From Plasmodiophora brassicae (lineage: Eukaryota > Endomyxa > Phytomyxea > Plasmodiophorida > Plasmodiophoridae): a stretch of DNA of 64,000 nt. Numbering within the stretch: the first letter of the stretch is position 1; each line of letters begins with the position of its first letter. Both the position numbers and the translations under genes were made by a program. The stretch lies in contig JASFAU010000020.1 of the NCBI GenBank assembly GCA_039704465.1, positions 62,001 to 126,000 of the forward strand, read 5' to 3'. The notes below the pieces were generated by a model. That model worked only from the letters and a program-made list of their open reading frames with translations. It ran no database searches and was not told the DNA's origin. This document shows, piece by piece, positions 32,401 through 43,114 of this stretch.

Positions 32401-35400
32401 TCAGAAAGGTTTACCAGCATCAGTTCCCTGTCCATGATGCTCTCTGCAGAGGAAGTGATCGCCATGTTGATTGGCCGTCGAACCACAATGGCGCCAGCGC
32501 CTGGGGAACGGGTGCAATCCAGCTGAGGTAGACGCGTCAGATCAAATGATTCTACAGGAATAACCCACTGACCTGTTTGCTTCGCCGAAGGGTCACCATG
32601 ATCAGGTACCGTTGGTTGTCACTATCGGGCTCGTCCTCTCGAGGATAACCGCGAAGATTATCATCCTCGTCCTGCCAGAACATGTAATGATCCAACAGCG
32701 CGGACGGCAGTATTCCGAACAGGAGCCGTGACGGGACAAACATCTCCTCGGTACCCGAAAGATTCGTCGGATGATGCGAATGCCTTGTGATGACGATCGA
32801 AGTTGGATCTGCAGGTGCACGTTAGGCACGCAAACGGCGACAGAGACGACAGGACCTACCGAACGGGTCCGCGAGAGGGTGGCCAGCGCCATGGCGCTCC
32901 CACGGCTGCCACAGATGCTGTCTGTTCTTGGTGGATGGCTGCATGTCGCCAAGTGAGAATCGGGAGTCGGTCGTGTACACCAGGGAGCGGTAGATCCGGC
33001 GGCCGTGGGACACCAGGTGGAACACTTGAACAAACGTGTCGCGGCACACATGGATCTCCTTCCATGCACCATTATTCATCGGATGCAACGCGTACAATAC
33101 GGCGACAGTGGCGTCGCGAGGCGTCAGCGCGCTCGGCATCAGGATGCGAATGGGGACGGGCTTCATCATGTAGGTCAGTCGGACGGGTTCCAGGAGCTCA
33201 GCGATCCATTGCTCCGACGCGTCAAGTTCCCCAGGCGAGTATTCGCGAGTCTCTAACGGCAACAGGCCTGGGCGCTCGTCGGGCGTTTTCCAGTGCTGCA
33301 ATGTGTGTTCACGACTGACGAGCTCGAACAGGTCACGATTCTGTGCTGTTTCAAGCAACGCGGCTTGAATGGACTTGGCCCCGCCGAACACAAGTTGGAC
33401 GTCTTCGTTCAGGGCGACATCCTGCTCCAGGGCACGAAGATGCGCATTCCGGAACGTGAGTTGGAGCCGCTGCAGATCGATTTCGATCCCGAGTTCGCTG
33501 TTGTCTTCAACGGCTTCGACAGCATTCCCGTTGCTAATGTGCGTTGACGAAATGGCAAATCGTCCAGCGGAACGAGGACCGGCGACGGAGAACCACCGCC
33601 GATTGGGATCAGCAGATTCCGTCTGCGTCGTGACCTGGACAACCTGCTCAAGAACAGTCTTGACGTCGGCGTGGTTGCAGGTGTGAAGGAACGAAATCAG
33701 CCGGCGACGACAGCACTGGACGAGTTCGAAGATTTCCGTTTCTGGAATGGGTAGCAGGTTCAGGTTCCAGCTGTGCCTGGTCGTGATGAATATCACACTG
33801 GACAGGACAATTCCAGCAATGTCCACCGTAAACGTGTGGACGTTCCGGTAGATCAGCAGGATGTGCGATTGCACAGTGCAGGCCGACTTTGCAATCTCAT
33901 CGACGTTCTGGTCCGGCTGTTCAATGAACAGACGGGTAAACCAGGACTGGAGAAGGGGAACGAAGCGGGACCTTAGAACACAGCGAATGTCCTCCAGACC
34001 GGAACGAAGAGCGCCGCTACAAGCGGTCAGCGCCGCTCGTTGGTCACGACACAGCGGTTTCGCGTCAAGGTCTCCCTCGATCAGGTAGCTGATGTAGTTA
34101 TCAACACGCGCTGCGACCCGAACGACGTACAGGATGATGTCGGTGGACGAAACGTCAAAGTCGCCGGTGTCGATCTCCAGCGCCTGATTCATTAGGCGGA
34201 TAACAGCGGAAACAACGGCGTCCGGTGCGCAGACCAGCTCGTTGATCAGCAAGCCATACCGAGTAGCAAGCAGCGTTTCGTCGTTCGTAGGAACGAATTC
34301 AGGGGCTTTGTCACGTAGTCGCCGGGGCAGGTACGTTCCGGGTTCAAACAGAGTGCTGTCAAGCACGTCCCGAAGGCTCTCGCTTCGTAGCGTGTGGATT
34401 CGATCGTTCGTTGCGAAAAGATTCCTGGACACAGACTTCAGCACGTAAAAATGGTCGAAGACAGCACTTCACGTACAAGACAAGCGGGATCCGGATGTAG
34501 GGCGTTGTTAGGTATGACAGCAGAAGTTCGGAGTCGCGTTGTCCCAGGACACCGTCAAAATCTGGAAGGTTCTTGATGTGAAGAACGTCGTCCTCCTTTC
34601 GAATCGCGTGAGGCGATGCAAGAGTCTGCGGCGTCGATTTCGATGGGAAACGCTCAGTGAAGGGCCCCTTCAGTGGCTTGCATTGCAGCGGCATCCGGAA
34701 CCCGACGACGACGTAACCCTGCTGCCCTAGTTCCCATTGTAGGCACGCGTGCTTTTGAATGTAGGGTTTGGCGGGAACTGGCGGGAAGCAATCGGGATCT
34801 GTGTTCTGGAAATACTTGAACCAGAAGCAGACGTCTCGGAAGCATGGCCAGCACGGATAGTTTTTCTGGATCAAGTACGACTCCCCGGAAACGTAAGCTG
34901 GGATGTTATCAAGAGGGAACGCAAGGTCCCGGCAGATCTGCTCAATTAGCAGGCAGGTACCCGCTTGGGGTGCATTGCCGTTTTCCCAATCGAATATCAT
35001 GTTACTCTCGGGTACCCCTGAAGCGGAACGGTGTCAAAGCTTGTTCATAAGAACCACTGCATACCACGTACCTTCGTGTAACATTTCAAAGTAGTGCAGG
35101 ATGGAAGCGCGGGCCGCAAGGAGTTCTGGGTAGTGAACCTCGATAGTGCACGTTTGTTTCGCAAAGTGCCCGAGGGTGGCGGCAAATGGCTTGCCATTGC
35201 TGCCGCACCCCGCCAGGTTCAGTGATACCTCCGATGGGATGTCGTCGGCCTTGACGCGTAGCACACGATCCGCAATAGTCATAATGCAAGCGGACACAAT
35301 AAGTCGAACAGCATCGAATGAGCGACTGGTTTGCAACGAGAACGCAGACGACACGAAGTGCTCCATCAGACGCTGACACAGGATAAGTATGTCAAGCTGC

Positions 35401-38201
35401 TGAGCGTACAGCATTGGGGTCGACCACGGGCATCCCTATGATGAACAAAGGCCCTCAAATTCTGCGACATACTGACACGAAGGACGGGACCAACCTCACC
35501 GCAGCTCGAAACCGGTTGAGGAACGGGAAGCACGTGACAGAACGTGTGTTCGAGGAGTGCAACTTTCAGGAAAGACGCGTGCTTCACGTGTGACCCAGAT
35601 TGTACAGACATCAGAGTGCACAGCCTATCCGTATGGCGTAACGCGGCAATGCAGGCGCTGAAGGTCGTCGCAGGCGCTGTACCAATTTGGAGTAGGTCGC
35701 AGGGTACGTAGCGAGGCAACCGCGATGGGAATCCGGCGAGGCCGCTGACATCCTCGTCCCTGAATAACCGTTCCGTGTGTGGGAGCAAATGCCATTGCCA
35801 GGCAATTTCGCCATCGGGCAGGCAATTCAAGGTTGACGCGCTGTCCCGACCAGAAGAAACGGACAATGGAAGTGATTGACGAAGCTCCTGGATGACATCA
35901 AGTCTGTCCTTGATGGAAGCCAGGCGCCGAGTGGTGGCAAACGTGTCGCCAGACTCCGCCATCTTCACGGAGGCGTACGCCACTTGTTCGCAGGCCAAGT
36001 TGATCAGGCGATTATCGGCGTCAGAGAGCTCGTTCATAAACTTCAGGTCGGCGTGTGTCATCTCCAGCGTCTGCCAACGCCAGGCAAAGAAGAGATGTTT
36101 GGCACATGACTGTGGTAGCCCCTTGCGCAGGCAGATATACTGGGACGCCTCGTGCAGTGCCCGAAACGCAGCAGTGGAGGAGCGCTGAGGCGTACGGTAC
36201 CGAACGGCATCATCTGATTCTGTGGTTGCAATGGAGTCGTAGAGAGGCGCGTTGCTGAGCCATGGCAGGAGGATTTCATAGATCTGAGTAGAACAGGCTT
36301 CAGAACGTACAGGAAACACAGGGTTATAGTTTCATACCTTGTCCGGTGTATCATGCTTGGACTGCTCGATGACGCCTTTGAAGACCAGGGCCCAGAACGC
36401 GTCGTTGACAACGCGTTCCAATGGGACATCCTTGAAGGCGATACAAAACTTAAACCTGGGTGTTGTTATTGCACAGAAACGTGATACAGAGAGCAAACCA
36501 GTAGTACCTGGTCTTGTTTGCTACGGACGCATCCGACACGTGATAGGCAAGGCCTCGATGAGGGTCCGTGTTGATGAACACGACGTGGAACGAGGACGTT
36601 TGGCGCTCAAGAATAAAAACTACCGGATGGGCGCCAATTCCAGCAGGCACAAGCATAACGTCGCCTTCCTGTTCAAACGCGGTAGAACTCAGTACGTACG
36701 GCCAGCTGGGAGCAGCGCCGTCTAACCTTGAGCGATGTCAACTTGTTTCGCAGGATTCGAAGAAACTGGAGCATTTGCGACATGTTGCGGCACGCTTGAT
36801 CAAACTTGTGGAAGAAATCAGCCGCATCGTCGAGAACGGACGACAGGGCAGCGACAGTCTGCAGGTCAGCGTGACTGAATGTGTCGAGCACAGATGACAC
36901 CGGGGACAGGAGACGTTTCAGGACCAGATTCAGCACGGCAACGCATGGCGCCAGTGACGACCCTGCAACACGCCGTCAGGTGCAGTCCACCGGCAGAAGG
37001 TCTCCAAAGTACCACTATCCAGGTTGGATCCTCCCAAGTAGGCATCACCGAACATGCCTGTAGTGGAATCAGGATCAGCTCCCAAGCAACCTCGGCTAGG
37101 GATCCGGGGTCCTTACCGAAGTACATTGGATGCAGCCAAATAGGCGGCGGGCGCTTGTACAACTCGTGTAACGACAGCGATGCCATGCGCTCGTTCTCGG
37201 CTATGAACGCAATAGTGTGAGACGGGGGCGAGACAACACACAATGGGTAAGGGCGCGCGAACCTTTCTCCCGTTGCACCTCCCAATAGCTGAAGACGCGG
37301 TTCGCGTTCACCGTCTCCAGGACCTTCTGTTTCGGCATGGCGCCGACCCGGATATCGACGTACCGCAGGAGGACCCCGGGCATCAGCTTGGAGTTGCAGG
37401 ACGCGAACAGGCGCACCGTCTGCGAGGACAGGGCGAATCGGGCGTTCGGCGTCTCAAACACGCCCTTCGACACGACCGCGCACGGGGCGCCGTTCACGTA
37501 CGTGCACATCTTCGGGATGCCGCCAGGGCGATCCGGTCCGAGCGTCACCACGACCCGATGCCAGGCCTCGGGGTGCACTTCAGCGCCCTTGACGCCGTAC
37601 TCGCCAAAGATCCCGACGCCGCCATGGCTCGAAATGAAACACTCGCCTTCGGTCGGCCGGGCTTGGTTCGCCTGGAACAACGACAGGCTCTCCGTCGGCA
37701 AACGGTCCAGTTTGACGTCCAGCGTGATCGTGTACTCGTTCAGCAGGGCGGGCTGCCCCGGCAGCGCCACTGTCGCGACGCCGACGAGTTAGAAAGCGCA
37801 GACGGCACGCACTGGCCGGGCGTACGGTTGACTTCGAGGGACGCGTTCGGCGCGAGGGACAGCGCCGTGCTCTGATCGGACTGGATCTCGAGCGCCGACG
37901 CCGACACCGCCTCCGGGTCGCCAACGATGGCGACACCGTCGGGCATCCGGCCGTGTCGAAAATCGAACGACTTTGACGTCGGCGGCTGCGACGACGTCGT
38001 CGTCGTTGCGTCGTCGTCGGCGCCCCTGGGGACGAGGTCGAACGGCGCGTGCTCGACGGCGGTAGCCTCTTGGGCAGCGGGGACCGGCGGCGCCCGCGGT
38101 GCCTGCGGTGCCGCACGATACCTGGGGTCGACGTCCATGCGCCCGGCGTCGACGTCGTCGTCGTCGACGTCGTCCACGTCCATGGCGCTGGAGCGACGCA
38201 T
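23482..38201 (-). CDS. Giant DUF6606/DUF3638/DUF3645 P-loop protein with LamG, EF-hand and RanBP2-type zinc fingers
   Basis: A multi-exon gene of about 14.7 kb, probably over 4,000 residues. It starts at the ATG at 38201 with an acidic/low-complexity N-terminus. Intron 1 is 37753-37808 (GTGCCG..GGGCAG, CTAAC branch). A LamG-like jelly roll follows (37752-37220). DUF6606/DUF3638 signatures run 35-31.5 kb (LLPSALLDHYMFWQDEDDN, ELPRLKTSFS, LYLLLLRFLHRDY). The P-loop MIMGAGKTT is at about 29185-29158, LIMDEVDLLLHPLKSELNFP at about 28690-28630, and FYDQ/VHTTGMDIK spans an intron at 26.9 kb. A glutamate/glutamine run (26190-26140) precedes EF-hands DMDKSGDLNADEL (about 25800) and DKDNDGYISYREF (about 24900), a second LamG-like unit and two fingers (CHVCTFRNDRAVDHCAVC and CPVCTFRNEAGADVCAMC). 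The DUF3638 family is uncharacterised; databases sometimes label it ubiquitinyl hydrolase, which I do not endorse. Not every splice site was resolved. Confidence 0.85.
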
Positions 38202-38667
38202 ATCCGACCACCACCAGCAGCAGCGGTCGGCTGCGTTTTTTCGTCAAGTGAACGACGAACCCGCCCTGTTCCAACTTCCCCCGTCCGGCGGCCAATATAA
38301 GTGTTACTTGCACAGATCGACCCCCCCCCCTCCCCCGACGCAGTCACGATTGGGAATGGTCCCCCCCCCCTGCGTCGCCCAAAAAATCGCCTCCCCGTTC
38401 CGGGAAGAGGTTACTGGTGCTGCTGGGGCGCGCGAAAACGTTATCACATCAGTTCTACCGGGATGCCTCGTGTTGGCATCCATCTCGGGCGACTCCAGAA
38501 TGTGAACAATCTCACCCTAGCAACCATAGGGCACCCTCTCATATAATCGCCCCGGACCCCGCCACTTGCGTCCGTGGAGCACCTTCATGATATTGTACAA
38601 CATTCACTCTCATTACCGCACATGATCTGCGGACGTCTTCATAGATTAAGAGTCCCAGCTCTGACCA
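38202..38667. promoter_or_regulatory. Upstream region of the giant gene with TATA-like box and poly-C tracts
   Basis: On the minus strand a TTATATT element lies at about 38293-38299, roughly 95 bp upstream of the ATG. On the plus strand two long C runs (about 38320-38331 and 38361-38370) appear as G runs on the coding strand and could form quadruplex or triplex structures. No gene is supported here. The promoter assignment is inference from position. Confidence 0.4.
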
Positions 38668-39141
38668 ATGGGCAAGTCGGACGAGGACAGAGTCCCGACA
38701 CTCACCGGGATCAACTATCTCGCGTGGGCGCAGCGCATGGCTGCACTGCTGATCGAGAAGGACCTAGAAGACGTCAACACGACGCTGTTGCCGTTCGAGC
38801 ACCCGCCGACCGGCAGCCCTGCTCCCGGCGACATCCCCTGGGCGAAGAAGGACCGACGCGCCAAAGCGAAGATCGAACTGCGCCTGTTGGACGCCATTCT
38901 CACCAGCGCGCGAATCGGCGTACGGGCTCTGGAAGCACCTCTTTGAGACGCACCAACGTTCGTCAATGGGCGCCATGGTGGCCGCGACCGCCAAATTCGT
39001 GGACAGCAAGAAGGGCGCCGACCAGTCCATCACCGAGTAAGTGGCGGCGACTCTGGCTAACGCGTTCGCCGTGCGCAACACGGGATCTTGATCCCGGACG
39101 ATCTCATCCTCGCCATCCTCCTGCACAACCTGCCGGGCGAC
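38668..39141 (+). pseudogene. Copia-type gag fragment
   Basis: The first 92 codons (MGKSDEDRVPTLTGINYLAW.., 38668-38946) match the start of copia gag polyproteins (L.G.NY..W...M..LL). After a frameshift at about 38930 the homologous reading continues as GLWKHLFETHQ and MVAATAKFVDSKKG, then a TAA near 39039, then LIPDDLILAILLHNLPGD in a third frame. It is broken by several frame changes and interrupted at 39142 by a SINE-like insertion. Confidence 0.7.
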
Positions 39142-39657
39142 CTTGACGCGCCTGTGGGGCGCTGCCCCAGTGACCTAGCTGGTCAGGAGTACCAGCAGGT
39201 CAGCAAGCAGTCGTGGGACCGCAAGGTCCCCAGTTCGAGGCACGATCTCCCCCAAAAAATGTCCCGGTGACCAACAGCCGTAAATGTTGAAGGGGTGTGT
39301 TTACTGATCAGGCAGCCCAAAGTGCCAGAGCCATTAGGGGTTTCGCTTGAGCGTCTGGAAGGTAAAAGAACGGCCCGTAACAAGTGTATGTCGGCTCCCC
39401 GGCATAGGCGGTATGGCGAAAGAGGTACGACAAGAGTGCAGTCGACAAGTCCGAGCGAATCACGTCCCGTTCCGATATCGTCCAAGGCGCGATGAACCCA
39501 GTACAAAGGTGACGGGCCGGCACGGCCAGGCCGGGTGATGTTGGCGTTCTGCTGCTGAACCTTCGATCCTCGGACTCGAGACCGAGGCGCCTGCGTGATG
39601 AAAAAGCGCGAAAAACAAATAAAACTAACTAAACTAAACTAAACTTGACGCGCCTGT
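39142..39657 (+). mobile_element. tRNA-derived SINE-like element with 14-bp target-site duplication
   Basis: An exact 14-bp direct repeat CTTGACGCGCCTGT flanks the insert (39142-39155 and 39644-39657). The 5' part resembles a pol III tRNA-type promoter: A-box-like TGACCTAGCTGGTCAGG (about 39171-39187) and B-box-like AGTTCGAGGC (39232-39241). The 3' end is A-rich with a CTAAA-type tail (about 39600-39643). Body length is about 488 bp. This is the structure of a SINE mobilised by a LINE. No other copy was noticed in the window. Confidence 0.75.
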
Positions 39658-39689
39658 AGTGCAACGCCCCTTCAATTCGTCGCCAAGGG

Positions 39690-39900
39690 CTGTGTCGGTG
39701 TTGGGCTTATGCAGCGGGATGACGAAGGCCGAGCGCCACGTCGACGGGCCGGGACCAGCTGAACTGTATACAGGCAGAGAAACATGGCGGACACGCAGGG
39801 GGACGCCGCTTCGCCATCGGTCTTCAGCAGGTCCATCGGCAGGTTGTCGGGGCCGATATTCCCCTTCTGTCATTCGGGTTTGGAGATGACGACCGCAACG
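39690..39900 (-). pseudogene. Non-LTR (LINE) reverse-transcriptase fragment
   Basis: Minus-strand pieces read GNIGPDNLPMDLLKTDGEAA (about 39875-39815) and, in another frame, STWRSAFVIPLHKPNTD (about 39755-39705). This is the canonical start of LINE RT domains (GPD.[IL]...LLK.. then P..WR.A.[IV]PLHK). The YRPISL block expected next is missing and a frameshift separates the two pieces, so this is a short dead fragment. Confidence 0.65.
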
Positions 39901-40006
39901 TTGGATTCCGCGAACAGACTGCGATGTCCTCGACACCGACTTTTTATTGGGCAAACAGGTGTAAAACCACAGAGCAACAGAGCAGCACAACGGCCCGCTA
40001 TGGAAA

Positions 40007-40780
40007 TCAGCTCTTCAACCCATGGAGTTTGTTCACGTTGTCGAATGCTGCCTGGTTCTGCTTACGGTACGCCACAAGCCCGTCTTCGGCGTGTGAACAT
40101 CCGACCTCGTCTTCGCCATTCCGAACGCGGCCGTATACGCTGTCGGCAAACTCATCGACATTCATGCCGAACTTGTGCAACCCGGGTGCCATCAGGTCCG
40201 TGTCGACCGCGGGTGGAGCAATCTCGACCACACGAATCTTGGTTCCAAGCAGCTGGTGGCGCAAGGACCATGTAAACGAATGCAGAGCCGCTTTCGTGCT
40301 GCTGTAAACAGGAACGGATGCCAGCGGGAAAAACGCCAGACCGCTGGTCACGTTAACGATAGCAGCAGGGACCTCCTTCTTCTTCTGGAAATGCTTGACG
40401 AACAGCATGGACAGATGTATCGGCGCCGACAAGTTGATCTGAATCTCCGACTCGATCTCGGCCCAGCTGGCGCGGTCGGCTTGCAGATCGACCTGGCGCT
40501 GAATGCCAGCATTGTTGACCAGAATGTTGACCTTTGGGTACTTGGCGACGACCTGGGCAACGAGGTCCGTCCGGCCGAGCTCCGTCTGGATATCGGCCCG
40601 GATCCATTCGAGACCAGGGTGCGCCTGCGCCACCTGGGCCAAGAGCTCGGCGCGGCGTCCGACGATGATCACCTGATTCCCATCTGCCAGGTACTGCCGC
40701 GCCAGGGCCAGGCCGATACCGCTGCCGCCACCCGTCACCACCACGACATTACCGGATGCGGACATCGCCGTCGCCGACAT
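40007..40780 (-). CDS. Short-chain dehydrogenase/reductase (SDR), classical type
   Basis: A complete single-exon frame of 257 codons. It has the NAD(P)-binding TGGGSGIG (residues 16-23), NNAG (89-92) and the catalytic triad Ser146, Tyr159, Lys163 (YSSTK), plus the expected N116. An arginine pair (VGRR) after the second beta strand suggests preference for NADP(H). The length is normal for a classical SDR. Its overall look resembles DltE/YdfG-like oxidoreductases, so the substrate cannot be predicted. No signal or membrane segment is seen, so it is probably cytosolic. The start gives MSATAMSASGNVVVVTGG; the second Met at codon 6 would also work. Being intronless, it stands out from most neighbours, but the gene looks intact. 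Confidence 0.9.
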   Translation of the reverse strand: MSATAMSASGNVVVVTGGGSGIGLALARQYLADGNQVIIVGRRAELLAQVAQAHPGLEWIRADIQTELGRTDLVAQVVAKYPKVNILVNNAGIQRQVDLQADRASWAEIESEIQINLSAPIHLSMLFVKHFQKKKEVPAAIVNVTSGLAFFPLASVPVYSSTKAALHSFTWSLRHQLLGTKIRVVEIAPPAVDTDLMAPGLHKFGMNVDEFADSVYGRVRNGEDEVGCSHAEDGLVAYRKQNQAAFDNVNKLHGLKS

Positions 40781-41275
40781 TTTCGTTGGTTCGCGCTGCA
40801 GCGGTCGACGAACTGACGCGCGTCGAGCAGTGGATCACTATGAGAGCAGGTCGAGCAGCTGGTTCGCCTTTCACGCGGGCAAACCTGGAGGTGCGCCCCA
40901 TGCACCCAGTCACTGGAAACGAGCACCTGCAGGATGCCATGGCTGCCACGCGGCAGCCGTCCCACAGCCGAGACGGTGAGTGACAGCTCTATGACTGTAC
41001 TACAGAGTTTAACGCCGGACCTGGACGCCGTCACCGCCAGCCTGCACAGCCGTAGCCTGGTGACGCGTCCAACCGTTGCCGACATCGCGGCATCACTGGA
41101 CTATTATTAATGTCGTGCGCTCTGGCATCCGTCTACGAGAACGGCAAGGTCGGCCTCAGAACAAGGACATTTCCAATCAGGTCGACGTCTGGACCAGGCG
41201 AACGCGTTCCGGCACGGGCGAGCCGTCCAAAGGGAATGCCTTGTCGTGCGCGCTAGTCGGGACTGGGACGCATCC
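40781..41275. other. Intergenic between SDR and kinase genes
   Basis: It contains the upstream region of the SDR. ORFs on both strands overlap and none has a family signature. Confidence 0.4.
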
Positions 41276-42379
41276 TTATGGCCGTTCGCCATCCGCCTCG
41301 TTCCGGGGCCATCCGGGCAGGTGCCGTTCGATCGTATATCCCCTCAGCACCTGCAACTCGCTATCGTGCAGGAGACGATCCCCGACCTGCAGGCGGTACG
41401 CGAAGACCAGAAACTGGCCGAGCAGGGCGCCGAACAAGTGTCCAACGTCGCGACGGCGCCCGTACTCATCCTCGGCCGCATGGATCCAGTACAGAGCGCA
41501 GGCGCCCAGGCTCCACCGGTCGGACGCGAACGAGTAGCGATGCTCGGGCGCCAGTGCCTCGGGCGCGATGAAACCGTCGGTCCCGTACAGGACGCCGTCG
41601 CCGCCGTCGACCAGGTCCGAGACGCGACAGGCGGCGTCGAAATCGGTCAGGCGCCACCGACGATCCTCCATCGAGTACATGAGGTTGTTCACCGAGATGT
41701 CCCGGTGCACGATGCCGGCGCGCTCCATCGTCTGCAACGCGTCCAGACCGTCTCGGAGCAGGCGAATGAGAAGGTCGGCCATCTCCGCCAGCGACAGGTT
41801 GGCCAGGTCGATCCGATCCAGTCGTTGTTCGACGAGCACGATGCCGGCGTCGTCGTCCCGAACCTCGGCGTCGACCAGGCGCACGATGCCCGGGCCCTGC
41901 GCCGCCCGCAGCAGGTCGACCTCCAGCCGCCTGCTCTTCCGCTTGACCTTGACGGCGACGCGCGACCCGTCCTGCCGACGCAGCAGGCAGATCGTGACGC
42001 CCGACGGCGTGTCAAATTCATCCTCGACGACGTCGCGCCGTCGTCGCCTACGGCACGATCCTGAGGGTGACGCTCGGGACACGCCGCGTCTTGCTCGGGC
42101 TGTTCCGCCCCCCGCAGGAAACACGCCAGGCGTGTAGCGATCGCTGGATACGGTATCCAGCGATCCATACACGCCTGGCGTGTAGCGATCCATACACGCC
42201 TGGCGTGTTTCCTGCGGGGGGCGGAACAGCCCGAGCAAGACGCGGCGTGTCCCGAGCGTCACCCTCAGGATCGTGCCGTAGGCGACGACGGCCGGTACGT
42301 GGCGGATGCGCCTTCGCGTGAGGAATCGCGGCACGTTCCGGCCGAATACGCGTACGTGGTCTTCATAGTCGACGCGCAC
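41276..42379 (-). CDS. Protein kinase-like gene with DFD in place of DFG
   Basis: An open frame of 367 codons. Kinase landmarks are SRVAVKVKRKS (ATP-binding lysine), GIVHRDISVNNLMY (HRD catalytic loop with the metal-binding Asn), LTDFDAA (DFD instead of DFG), YGTDGFIAPEALAPE (activation segment and APE) and SFASDRWSLGAC. The residues before the lysine lack a clear glycine-rich loop. The first ~110 codons run through a perfect inverted repeat (42037-42292), so the true start and N-lobe are uncertain; an upstream ATG exon or a disrupted gene are both possible. A decayed copy of the C-lobe lies at 59309-59675. The type resembles small Ser/Thr kinase-like proteins; substrate unknown. Confidence 0.65.
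   Translation of the reverse strand: MRVDYEDHVRVFGRNVPRFLTRRRIRHVPAVVAYGTILRVTLGTRRVLLGLFRPPQETRQACMDRYTPGVYGSLDTVSSDRYTPGVFPAGGGTARARRGVSRASPSGSCRRRRRRDVVEDEFDTPSGVTICLLRRQDGSRVAVKVKRKSRRLEVDLLRAAQGPGIVRLVDAEVRDDDAGIVLVEQRLDRIDLANLSLAEMADLLIRLLRDGLDALQTMERAGIVHRDISVNNLMYSMEDRRWRLTDFDAACRVSDLVDGGDGVLYGTDGFIAPEALAPEHRYSFASDRWSLGACALYWIHAAEDEYGRRRDVGHLFGALLGQFLVFAYRLQVGDRLLHDSELQVLRGYTIERHLPGWPRNEADGERP
42037..42292. repeat. Perfect 100-bp inverted repeat with 56-bp spacer
   Basis: Arms 42037-42136 and 42193-42292 are exact reverse complements by reading. The spacer holds a nested palindrome around TGGATACGGTATCCA and repeats TACACGCCTGGCGTGTAGCG from the arm end. The minus-strand reading through the right arm (VVAYGTILRVTLGTRRVLLG) looks like normal protein and the left arm does not, so the right arm is probably the original and the left its inverted copy. 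Confidence 0.95.
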
Positions 42380-42816
42380 GACTGTTCACACATAAGCAGC
42401 ATGAGGGCGCGACGTCGTCAGACACAATGGAATGTGGCCTACGTGAGTTCATCGCCGCGACCCGCACGGACGCTGCACTGCAGGGCTTTACGAGGAGCAG
42501 CGGTCCGAGCGGGAACGCGAACGGCGCCGTCGACACGTCGACGACCACCTGGCCCATTGAGGACACTATTCGCGCAGCACATTTGAATGCAACCTGACCA
42601 GCGTACACGGCCCGTTGCACATCTACCGTGATCGCCGGCAACGACGGCCATACCGGTGACGAGCGCGCCGTTGATCGCGCCGTCGACCCGAACCAGGATC
42701 GACGGGGCCGACACGATCGTGCAGGTAGGCGACGCACGATAGTATGGATCTCCAGGCATCTGCAGCTGGAGCGACATCTCGAGGTCCAGCGTGTCCGCGG
42801 CGCGGTCCTCGACCAT
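42363..42816 (-). CDS. Hypothetical two-exon protein, 128 residues
   Basis: Exon 1 (42816-42661) starts MVEDRAADTLDLEMSLQLQM and exon 2 (42593-42363) starts VAFKCAARIVSSMGQVVVDV. The inferred 67-bp intron (42594-42660) begins GTCACC and ends GGTCAG, and phase is preserved. The product looks beta-rich. Its 3' end overlaps the 5' end of the kinase frame by 17 bp on the same strand. No family recognised; a pseudogene fragment is possible. Confidence 0.35.
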
Positions 42817-43114
42817 GTCGACGGACGGCGATCTGCCTGGGACTCCGCAAATGATCAGGCGCCTAGTCCGCCTCATGGCGAACGCCGACATGAGGCTGGC
42901 GTCTCCTGTCCACCAAATGTCAGCGGCCCAGGTCGTTTCGCATCAGGCGACAACCCGTACCTGTCCTGGAGCCGCAAGCAGCACACCCAGAGATATTGGG
43001 CGCGTTTACAGAAAAGGGGCACACTCCGTTGTCCTCGTAGTGGGTACATTGACCCGGCCGCAAGCACGGCAGGAAGGCGTATCAGGCCGTCGGCAGCATG
43101 GGACAACTTGGGGC

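Noticed and set aside
41246..42064. 272-codon plus-strand ORF opposite the kinase
   Set aside because: Kinase motifs (HRD, APE) are on the minus strand; this is a shadow.
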